Source of the DNA: GCA-2709075 sp964492555
GTDB taxonomy: Bacteria > Pseudomonadota > Alphaproteobacteria > MPNO01 > UBA2964
Length of the DNA: 64,000 bases
Assembly (NCBI GenBank): GCA_964492555.1
Contig: CAZBKQ010000004.1
Span: 72,813-136,812, forward strand
Reading direction: 5' to 3'
Both the position numbers and the translations under genes were made by a program. How positions within the stretch are numbered: position 1 is the first letter of the stretch; the number at the start of each line of letters is the position of its first letter. Under the pieces are notes generated by a model. That model did not search any database and was not told where the DNA came from. It saw nothing but the letters and a program-made list of their open reading frames with translations. Below are positions 58,032 through 64,000 of this stretch, piece after piece.

Positions 58032-59573
58032 ATGGAAAAACAATATCTTATTACCGGCGCGCGGGTCATGGCGCGCAATGCCGACCCGCATTTGCCGCCC
58101 GCCGCCGATATGCTGATCCGCGATGGCGTGATTGAGCAGATGGCACCCGGTCTGGCGAATGACCCGTCATTAAGTGCCGTGGAGCGGCTCGACGCCACCG
58201 GAATGATGGCAATCCCGGGGTTTGTGAATGCGCATTACCACAGCCACGACACGCTCGCCAAAGGGGTGATGGAGGAAACGCCGCTGGAGACCTGGCGGCT
58301 ACTGGCTCTGCCGCCGCAATATCCGAAACGCAGCCGCACCGAAATCCGCGCCCGCACCCTGATCGGCGCGCTGGAATGTCTGCGCTCCGGCATGACCTGT
58401 GTGCAGGACATGGTGACGCTCTACCCGTTCGATCCGGACCATCTCGAGGCGGTGATCGAGGCCTATGAGGAAATCGGCATCCGCGCCGTCGTCGCGCTGC
58501 AATATGCGGACATCAAGGGCATTGACACCATCCCCTTCTGGAAAGAGGTCTTTCCCGAAGAGATGCACAAGAATCTTTCCACCGCCGCGGAACCCGACCC
58601 CGGGGTCGATCAGCTGGGCCATTTTGTCGAGCGCTGGCTGAAAACCGGAGAAGCGGGATCGCGCATTTCCTGGGCGCTGGGGCCGAGCGCGCCGGAACGG
58701 TGTTCTTCGGCGATGATCGAACGCACCGTTGCATTGAGTGAGGAATTCAACCTGCCGATTTTCTCTCATATTTATGAAAGCAAGGGGATGGCGCTGCAGG
58801 CGCGGATGGAATATCCGGAACATGGCGGATCGCTGATCCGGCGGCTGGAGGTCGAAGGGCTGCTCGGCCCGCGCCTCAACCTCGCCCATTCGGTCTGGTT
58901 GCTGCAGGATGAGATCGACATTCTGGCGCGCACCGGCACCAATGTGGTGATCAACCCGCTCTCAAACCTCAAGCTCAAATCCGGCATTCCGCCGATCCGG
59001 GCGCTGGAAGACGCCGGGGTCAGCCTCGGGCTGGGCTGCGATAACTGCTCCTGTTCGGACGCGCAGAACATGTTCCAGGCGATGAAGCTTTTCTGTCTGA
59101 TGGTCGCGGTCAGCCACAAGGAAGCCGGTCCGGCGCAGGCGCCGCACGCCTTCAAGGCGGCGACCGAGGGCGGCGCCAAGGCGGTCCTGATGGGGGACAA
59201 GATCGGCGCGCTGGCCGAGGGGATGGCGGCGGATATCACCCTGATCGATCTTTCGGACCCGTCCTACGTGCCGCTGAATTCGGCCCAGCGGCAGCTCGTC
59301 TATACAGAGGGCGGGCGCGGCGTGAAGACCGTCATCGTCGATGGCGAGATCGTGATCAAGGACGGCAAGCTCCAGACCATGGACGAGGAAGCGTTGCTGG
59401 CCGAAGTCGCGGAAATCATCCCCGAATTCCAGAAAGATTTCGCCGAGATCAAGGAACGCGTCTCAGGGATGAGCCACTGGCTGGAAGAAGCGCACCGCCG
59501 TATCTGGGCGGAGGAAACCGGCGGCGACCGGCTGTTCAAGGATCCGCTCCATTGGGACGAGGCGCGTTTTTGA
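58032..59573 (+). CDS. Metal-dependent amidohydrolase/deaminase (cytosine or SAH deaminase-like)
   Basis: 513-residue amidohydrolase-superfamily enzyme. The N-terminal composite domain YLITGARVMARN is followed by the first metal motif GFVNAHYHSHDTLAKG (HxH). Later metal positions are FSHIYESKGM and LAHSVWL, then LGCDNCSCSDAQNMFQAMKL with the conserved Asp. The C-terminal beta sandwich resumes with GMAADITLIDLSDPSYVPL. This layout is that of TrzA/AtzA-like and S-adenosylhomocysteine deaminases, and the exact substrate is unknown. I chose ATG 58032. ATG 58011, seven codons upstream, is also open. It is divergent from the betaine operon. A role in SAH recycling for methyltransferases is possible but speculative. 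Confidence 0.85.
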   Translation: MEKQYLITGARVMARNADPHLPPAADMLIRDGVIEQMAPGLANDPSLSAVERLDATGMMAIPGFVNAHYHSHDTLAKGVMEETPLETWRLLALPPQYPKRSRTEIRARTLIGALECLRSGMTCVQDMVTLYPFDPDHLEAVIEAYEEIGIRAVVALQYADIKGIDTIPFWKEVFPEEMHKNLSTAAEPDPGVDQLGHFVERWLKTGEAGSRISWALGPSAPERCSSAMIERTVALSEEFNLPIFSHIYESKGMALQARMEYPEHGGSLIRRLEVEGLLGPRLNLAHSVWLLQDEIDILARTGTNVVINPLSNLKLKSGIPPIRALEDAGVSLGLGCDNCSCSDAQNMFQAMKLFCLMVAVSHKEAGPAQAPHAFKAATEGGAKAVLMGDKIGALAEGMAADITLIDLSDPSYVPLNSAQRQLVYTEGGRGVKTVIVDGEIVIKDGKLQTMDEEALLAEVAEIIPEFQKDFAEIKERVSGMSHWLEEAHRRIWAEETGGDRLFKDPLHWDEARF

Positions 59574-59627
59574 CCGGACCCCGCCCCGGGAGCCGGGGAG
59601 AGAAATTTTATGCTTTCGCGGTGGTTT

Positions 59628-59669
59628 CCACCCCAACCCTGGCCTTCCCCCTGATAAGGGGAAGGACAA
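59628..59669. repeat. Dispersed palindromic repeat, CCCTCCCC-type
   Basis: A stem-loop CCTTCCCC-CTGAT-AAGGGGAAGG follows ccaaccctgg between two convergent genes. It matches the family seen at 39820, 61391 and 62318 and may also terminate transcription. Confidence 0.7.
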
Positions 59670-59672
59670 AGC

Positions 59673-61079
59673 CTAATCCAGCCAGTCCTCCAGCCTGATC
59701 CGCTGCCACACCTCTGACGGCGGGCGGATCGGTTCCTCGAACGGCTTTGTCACCGGGCGCGTCGCGTCCAGCACCATCTTGGTGTTCATCGGTCCGCGCT
59801 CATCCCGCACCTCGCCATAGGCCGAGGGGTTGAGATGGGAGCCCAGCGCGTTGGGAATAATCGTCAGATCGCGGTCGGCCTCCATACAGGTATTGACCGC
59901 CCAAAGCACCCGCGCATCGTCATAGATATCGACATCGTCATCGACCACGATGGCGGTCTTGAGGTTGGGGTTCGCGGTGATGGCGGCAAGCCCGGCGGAT
60001 TTTCCCTGCCCGGCCACACTCTTCTTGATCGCCACATACGTCATGAAACGGCAGGAACCCGCGACCGGGACGGAGACCGCCGTAACCGACGGCACCAGCC
60101 CTTTCACCGCGTCATAGACCCGGCTTTCCAGCGACAACGCGTTGGCGAGATTATGTTCCTGATGGGCGGGGTCCAGATCGTGATAGACCGCATCCGCCCG
60201 CCGCGTAATGGCGGTGACATGCATCAGCCCGACCGGGTCCTTCGCCGGGCCGTAATAGTTGGTGAATTCGGCGAACGGCCCGTCCGATGTTTCCTCCGCC
60301 GGGTCGAGATACCCTTCGATAACAATCTCCGCAAAGGCCGGCACCGGCAGATCGACAGTCTCCGCTTGCGTCATCGCCAGCGGTTCCCCCATCAGCCCGC
60401 CCATGATGTCGAGCTCGGGCGTCTCGATCGACCCTTCGGCCAGCGAGCCGATCAGCGCCGCCGGGTGATGGCCGATAAACAGCACCGCCTCCATCCGCTT
60501 TTTGAGCTCCGCACAGCGGCGATAGATATAGGCCGCGTGATGGGCCGGGTTAAACATGCAGCCGAGCTTGTCCTTTCCCTTGATCTCATGGCGATACATG
60601 CCGGTATTGATCACGCCCGAATCCGGATCGCGCAGGACCAAAACGCCCACCGTCACGTATTTACCGGAATCCTTTTCCGCGTGGTGGGTAATGGGCAGCT
60701 TACCCAGATCCACATCGTCCCCGGTCTCCACCACCTGCCGTACCGGCGCATCGCCTTGCGGAATATCGACAGGCGCCAAAGGTTTCGCGGCGCGTTCGCG
60801 AAACACCTCCAATATGCGCGACCGTTCCCCGCCCGGATCGACCCCCATGGCAAGTCCCAGCAGGTCGTAACTGCCGAACAGGTTGGAGACCAGCGGCAGG
60901 TCCGATCCGGCGATATCTTCGAACCGCAGCACGGGATAGCGCCCTTCCGCCGCGAGCTTCTGCTGAATGACGCAGGATTCCAGCGTCGGGTCGACCCTGC
61001 GCGACACGCTCTGGAAGAATTCCGGCCCCAACTGCCGCGCCTCGGCGACAAAGCTGCGGAGGTCCTGATTGCTGGTCAT
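59673..61079 (-). CDS. UbiD-family (de)carboxylase, copy 2
   Basis: 468-residue UbiD-like enzyme needing prenylated FMN. Features are the N-terminal DLRSFVAEARQLGPEFFQSVSRRVDP, the central TVGVLVLRDPDSGVINTGMYRHEIKGKDKLG (a variant of the RMxxxG region), EIVIEGYLDPAEETSDGPFAEFTNYYG with the acidic catalytic cluster, and VDDDVDIYDDARVLWAVNTCMEADRDL. It differs clearly from the copy at 38243 and is shorter, so the substrates probably differ. It stands alone, flanked by palindromic repeats. No UbiX partner gene lies in the window. Confidence 0.9.
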   Translation of the reverse strand: MTSNQDLRSFVAEARQLGPEFFQSVSRRVDPTLESCVIQQKLAAEGRYPVLRFEDIAGSDLPLVSNLFGSYDLLGLAMGVDPGGERSRILEVFRERAAKPLAPVDIPQGDAPVRQVVETGDDVDLGKLPITHHAEKDSGKYVTVGVLVLRDPDSGVINTGMYRHEIKGKDKLGCMFNPAHHAAYIYRRCAELKKRMEAVLFIGHHPAALIGSLAEGSIETPELDIMGGLMGEPLAMTQAETVDLPVPAFAEIVIEGYLDPAEETSDGPFAEFTNYYGPAKDPVGLMHVTAITRRADAVYHDLDPAHQEHNLANALSLESRVYDAVKGLVPSVTAVSVPVAGSCRFMTYVAIKKSVAGQGKSAGLAAITANPNLKTAIVVDDDVDIYDDARVLWAVNTCMEADRDLTIIPNALGSHLNPSAYGEVRDERGPMNTKMVLDATRPVTKPFEEPIRPPSEVWQRIRLEDWLD

Positions 61080-61194
61080 GGTTTTTCTCCTCTGGAGGCA
61101 AAGTCTATCGCGGCAAAAAGGAAGCGCCTAGCGCCTGATAAGAAACATACTTTCTTGCCCGAAAACGACCATTGTGCCCGTCCGCGATGATTGC

Positions 61195-61224
61195 TGGACC
61201 CCGGCTCGCGGGCCGGGGTGACAA
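61195..61224 (+). repeat. CCCCGG/TGACAA-family palindromic repeat
   Basis: TGGACCCCGG ... CCGGGGTGACAA, a short-loop copy of the unit at 39947-39985. It is paired with an inverted copy 46 bases downstream. Confidence 0.75.
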
Positions 61225-61270
61225 ATCTTTGTGTGGCAAGGGAGTACGAGCAAAGTCGCGTTAAAAAAAA

Positions 61271-61308
61271 TTGTCACCCCGGACAAGCGCAGCGCGATCC
61301 GGGGTCCA
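61271..61308 (-). repeat. CCCCGG/TGACAA-family palindromic repeat, inverted copy
   Basis: TTGTCACCCCGGACAAGCGC ... ATCCGGGGTCCA, the reverse complement of the 39947-type unit. With the copy at 61195 it can form a larger inverted structure. Confidence 0.75.
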
Positions 61309-61390
61309 GTTTTTCGTGAATTTGCTGCTGACAGCGCCCCACTCCATCTTTTCGCTCATCGGGAACTCGTAACAAGCACTTCTATGCAAA

Positions 61391-61430
61391 TTCCTTTCCC
61401 CCGGCAGGGGGAAATCAGGGTGGGGCTGGC
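61391..61430. repeat. CCCTCCCC-type palindromic repeat
   Basis: TTTCCCCC-GGCA-GGGGGAAA stem-loop followed by tcagggtgggg, the tail shared with the other copies of this family. Confidence 0.65.
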
Positions 61431-61484
61431 CCGCCACGCCGTTATGTGATTGCATTCAATAGAGATTAGTCAGGGAGATTTGAA

Positions 61485-62114
61485 ATGCGCTTCAAGACCG
61501 CCACCATTGCCCTCGCCGCGCCATTGCTCGCCGCCGCGCCCGCACTCGCCCATCACCCGATGGGCGGGGCGACGCCGGAAACCGCATGGCACGGGCTGCT
61601 CTCGGGTATCGGCCATCCGATCATCGGCGTTGATCATTTCGCCTTTATCGTGCTGGTCGGGCTGGCCGCCGCCTTTGCCGGGGCGCGTTTTATCACGCCG
61701 CTCGCCTTGATCGCCGCGACCGTCGCGGGTTGTCTGCTGAAGGTGGCGGGGATCGCCCTGCCGCTCGCCGAATTCGTTATCGCCGGATCGGTGGTGCTGA
61801 CCGGTATCATGGTGTTGTCGGGTAGAAATTTCGGCGCGACCGCGTATGGCGTGATTTTCGCCATCGCCGGGCTGTTCCACGGCTGGGCCTATGGCGCGGC
61901 CATCATCGGCGCGGAACCGACACCGCTCGCCGCCTATCTGACCGGCTTTGGGGTCACGCAATACGCCATCGCATTGGCCGTGTCCTGGCTGACTCTCTCG
62001 GTCTGGAAAGCGTCCGATAGCCGTGCGGTCCAGCCCCGGCTCGCCGGCGCGGTCGCCGCCGGAATCGGCGCAGCCTTTCTGATTGAGGGGATCGAGGGCG
62101 TTCTTTTCGCTTAA
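61485..62114 (+). CDS. HupE/UreJ-family metal permease
   Basis: 209-residue protein with a signal-like N-terminus (MRFKTATIALAAPLLAAAPALA, followed at once by HHP) and about six membrane helices. The family metal motif is GHPIIGVDHFAFIVLVG, and a second conserved histidine lies in GLFHGWAYG. HupE and UreJ members transport nickel or cobalt, usually beside hydrogenase, urease or cobalamin genes. None of these is present here, so the metal cannot be fixed by context. ATG 61485 follows CAGGGAG. It is flanked by palindromic repeats upstream and tRNA-Leu downstream. Confidence 0.85.
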   Translation: MRFKTATIALAAPLLAAAPALAHHPMGGATPETAWHGLLSGIGHPIIGVDHFAFIVLVGLAAAFAGARFITPLALIAATVAGCLLKVAGIALPLAEFVIAGSVVLTGIMVLSGRNFGATAYGVIFAIAGLFHGWAYGAAIIGAEPTPLAAYLTGFGVTQYAIALAVSWLTLSVWKASDSRAVQPRLAGAVAAGIGAAFLIEGIEGVLFA

Positions 62115-62155
62115 ATCATTGTTGGTCCGCCGCCCGAAGCCCGCGGGGCGAAGGG

Positions 62156-62243
62156 TGGTGCGGGCGGCCGGACTTGAACCGGCACGGCCTTATCGGCCGA
62201 GGGATTTTAAGTCCCTTGTGTCTACCAATTCCACCACGCCCGC
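62156..62243 (-). tRNA. tRNA-Leu (anticodon UAA)
   Basis: On the minus strand the acceptor stem GCGGGCG pairs with CGCCCGC. The D-arm region is GTGGAATTGGTAGAC and the anticodon loop is CTTAAAA with anticodon TAA. A long variable arm (CGGCCGATAAGGCCG) and the T-arm GCCGGTTCAAGTCCGGC follow. The length and long variable arm fit a class II leucine tRNA. The CCA end is encoded (62156-62158). Confidence 0.95.
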
Positions 62244-62317
62244 GTGATGCCCAGGACTTGAATTCAGGCGGCGCACGTTAGGCGTTCCGGCAGGAACGGG
62301 CAAGCGGTTCTATAAAG

Positions 62318-62404
62318 GCCCCTCCCCATACCCCTCCCCTGAAGGGAGGCGGATTCCATTGTTTCCCTCCCCCTGACAGGGGAAGGGTCAGGGTGGGAGT
62401 GGAC
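62318..62404. repeat. CCCTCCCC-type palindromic repeat, double unit
   Basis: Two stem-loop units (CCCCTCCCC...GGGAGG and CCCTCCCCCTGACAGGGG) with the tail gtcagggtgggagtgg, almost the same layout as 39820-39921. The N run begins 13 bases later. Confidence 0.75.
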
Positions 62405-62417
62405 AGAGACTGAGGTG

Positions 62418-62517
62418 NNNNNNNNNNNNNNNNNNNNNNNNNNNNNNNNNNNNNNNNNNNNNNNNNNNNNNNNNNNNNNNNNNNNNNNNNNNNNNNNNNN
62501 NNNNNNNNNNNNNNNNN
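62418..62517. other. Assembly gap (100 N) after a repeat
   Basis: A 100-N placeholder next to a dispersed repeat. It lies directly after the amidohydrolase stop codon, so no gene is visibly broken here. Confidence 0.9.
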
Positions 62518-63660
62518 TTACGAATGCAGCACGTGACCGATGCGGTCTTCTTCCGTCAGGTCCAGCTTGAACAGATCCAGCGCGTTATCCCAGGTATAGC
62601 GGCGGACTTTGTCTTCACCCAGGCCTTTCAGATGGCGCGCCATGACCTGGCGCGAATGCGGAAAGGTCATGTTGAAATGCGGGTAGTCATTCGACCACAT
62701 GCAGTTCTTTTCACCCCACCAGTCAAGGAAACGCGTGCCGACATAGTCCTCCAGAAAGGTGCCATAGACATGCTCGGCGAAAATCTCGCTGGGCTTGCGG
62801 GTGATCGGCACCGGATAGGAATTGCGGTGCCGGTCGAAATAATAATCCCATTGCTGCAGCAGGAAGGGAATCCAGCCGATTTCGCTTTCCGCCAGCAGCA
62901 GCTTCAGGTTCGGGTGGCGTTCGAAATAGCCGTAGAAGATGAAATCAAACAGCGTGTTCGCGGAATCGTGCGTCTTGATATTGGTCGATTCCTTGATGCC
63001 CTCGACGCTGCGGGTATGGCCGTTCTTGATATAGCCGTGCCCGGTCAGAATATGGCAGATCAACGGCTCATCCGCTTCGGCGCAGGCGGCGATCAGCGGG
63101 TCGTAATGTTCCGTGTTGCTGAAAGGCAGTTGCGGGTCCGGCACCTGCCAGATCAGCGCGCCGCGCATGCCCTTGTCATGGCAGCGATGCATTTCCTTGA
63201 TCGCGCCCGGAATGTCATAGACGGAAATCAGCGGCACGCCGATCAGGCGCTTATGGTCCGCAGATGTCCAGTCATGCAGCCAGTCATTATAGAGCTTGAA
63301 GGATTCTTCCTGCAGCTCCACGTCATCGACGCAGTAAAGCGCCATGCCGTAATTGGGAAAGATAATTTCCGCGGCGATGCCGTCATTATTCTGATCCTCA
63401 AGCCGGAGATCGGCGGAAAGCGCGCCCGGCGGCGAATTGCGGAACGGCACCTTTGGCAGATTTTCCTGCAGGCGCTGGGGCAGTTCCTCCCACAGCTCGT
63501 CCGGTTCCATCACATGGGAATCGGTCGAGATCATTTTGGGCATGGTCGCCAGCTGGTCGTCGCTGAGATGCTCGCCCTCCACCGTGCGGCGCGGAAAGGT
63601 CGCCGCCTGTTCAGCGGACATGCCGGCGAACTTCGTTGCATCGACAGGTAATACAGCCAT
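62518..63660 (-). CDS. Amidohydrolase family 2 protein (ACMSD/resorcylate decarboxylase-like)
   Basis: 380-residue TIM-barrel protein. The N-terminal 45 residues precede the metal motif ISTDSHVMEP (DxH type). Further blocks are AEIIFPNYGMALYCVDD, GALIWQVPDPQLPFSNTEHYDPL, LICHILTGHG with a metal-ligand His, LKLLLAESEIGWIPF and CMWSNDYPHFNMTFPHS with the conserved Asp. This subgroup occurs widely in Alphaproteobacteria and includes hydrolases and decarboxylases of aromatic acids, but the substrate is unknown. ATG 63660 follows a GGGAGCG site. The stop codon abuts the N run. Confidence 0.85.
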   Translation of the reverse strand: MAVLPVDATKFAGMSAEQAATFPRRTVEGEHLSDDQLATMPKMISTDSHVMEPDELWEELPQRLQENLPKVPFRNSPPGALSADLRLEDQNNDGIAAEIIFPNYGMALYCVDDVELQEESFKLYNDWLHDWTSADHKRLIGVPLISVYDIPGAIKEMHRCHDKGMRGALIWQVPDPQLPFSNTEHYDPLIAACAEADEPLICHILTGHGYIKNGHTRSVEGIKESTNIKTHDSANTLFDFIFYGYFERHPNLKLLLAESEIGWIPFLLQQWDYYFDRHRNSYPVPITRKPSEIFAEHVYGTFLEDYVGTRFLDWWGEKNCMWSNDYPHFNMTFPHSRQVMARHLKGLGEDKVRRYTWDNALDLFKLDLTEEDRIGHVLHS

Positions 63661-63786
63661 GGTTTTCGCTCCCTGAAAATTTTGCGGTTTGGCGGGTTCT
63701 ATGCCGGAGCTGCAAGCGCGGCACCCGCTATTGCCACGAATTGTGCCCCTATTTCACGCCGGGCACAATCGGTTCGGGCGGCGCGC

Positions 63787-64000
63787 TTATTTCAATATTG
63801 TCACCCGGCCGGTCAAGGGCGGTTCCACCGGCTCAAAGGCGTCGAGGTAGTTGGTCAGCGCCTCCAGGTCCTTGCCGCCATCGACGCGCAGATTCCTGTC
63901 AATTTCCTTCAGCACAGTGAAATTATCGCCGCCATCGGCAAGGAAGGAATTGACCGTCACACGGTAGCGCGCCGCCATGGCCAAGGGCACGCCGCGTATC
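63787..64000 (-). CDS. 5'-nucleotidase/UshA-family protein, C-terminal fragment (cut by window edge)
   Basis: C-terminal 70 residues of a periplasmic 5'-nucleotidase-type enzyme. The stretch AARYRVTVNSFLADGGDNF is the conserved substrate-binding part of the C-terminal domain. It ends DLEALTNYLDAFEPVEPPLTGRVTILK. The N-terminal metallophosphatase domain lies outside the window. The frame stays open to the last base. Such enzymes hydrolyse nucleotides, UDP-sugars or related phosphoesters. Confidence 0.8.
   Translation of the reverse strand, partial: IRGVPLAMAARYRVTVNSFLADGGDNFTVLKEIDRNLRVDGGKDLEALTNYLDAFEPVEPPLTGRVTILK

Larger units (their letters stand above)
61080..61484. other. Intergenic region, 405 bases, rich in dispersed repeats
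   Basis: No gene is supported. It holds two CCCCGG-family units in inverted orientation (61195-61224 and 61271-61308) and one CCCTCCCC-type unit (61391-61430) ahead of the HupE gene. Confidence 0.7.

Noticed and set aside
61450..61710. Alternative plus-strand frame overlapping the HupE gene
   Set aside because: It is a different frame of the same strand, with a Pro/Arg/Ser-rich translation. The HupE frame has the metal-binding motifs and a good ribosome site.

Overview
The window is about 64 kb of a draft scaffold, probably a metagenome bin or short-read assembly, from a GC-rich alphaproteobacterium. A Rhodospirillales-like, halotolerant or marine lineage is my best guess. The basis is a hopanoid (hpn) locus, genes for making glycine betaine de novo, dense high-GC coding, and two families of dispersed palindromic repeats of a kind common in Alphaproteobacteria. 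There are six runs of exactly 100 N. They are placeholders of unknown true size, and four of them interrupt genes.

Layout. 1-3704: three tandem paralogous MFS transporter genes, the first cut by the window edge. 3708-4559: an Nfu-type iron-sulfur protein with an extra degenerate domain. 4658-21422: a hopanoid biosynthesis and lipid trafficking locus (mlaA-like, hpnM, hpnL-like, hpnN, hpnA, hpnH, hpnG, shc, hpnD, hpnB). Inside it is a five-gene phosphonate cassette: CDP-alcohol phosphatidyltransferase, 2-aminoethylphosphonate transaminase, phosphonopyruvate decarboxylase, a PhyH-type dioxygenase and a nucleotidyltransferase. 21516-25124: a fused 5-oxoprolinase/hydantoinase. 25337-28106: a small secreted protein, a hybrid histidine kinase and an NTF2-like protein. 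28222-54442: a catabolic region with acyl-CoA synthetases, quinone oxidoreductases, an orphan E1 alpha/beta pair, aldehyde dehydrogenase, a Bug-type binding protein, alpha/beta hydrolases, a UbiD decarboxylase, a CoxL-CoxG/M/S molybdenum hydroxylase operon, an ACMSD-like amidohydrolase, an HpaB-type hydroxylase and a split ADP-forming acyl-CoA synthetase. 54400-57627: a glycine betaine synthesis and transport operon. 58032-64000: two more amidohydrolases, a second UbiD, HupE, tRNA-Leu(UAA) and the end of a 5'-nucleotidase gene.

How the genes fit together. The most striking feature is the interleaving of phosphonate and hopanoid genes. The CDP-alcohol phosphatidyltransferase gene stops one base before hpnN starts. 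The nucleotidyltransferase gene starts two bases after hpnA stops. The gene set is biosynthetic: decarboxylase, transaminase, nucleotidyl activation and transfer to an alcohol, with no phosphonatase or C-P lyase present. I infer that the locus makes an aminoethylphosphonate (possibly hydroxylated) head group and attaches it to a lipid, either a phosphonolipid or, more speculatively, a hopanoid. HpnN, HpnM, MlaA and the HpnL-like protein would handle transport. PEP mutase, HpnC and HpnE are not in the window and would have to be encoded elsewhere.

No DNA-binding transcription factor was recognised anywhere in the window. I found no insertion sequences, prophage genes or CRISPR arrays.
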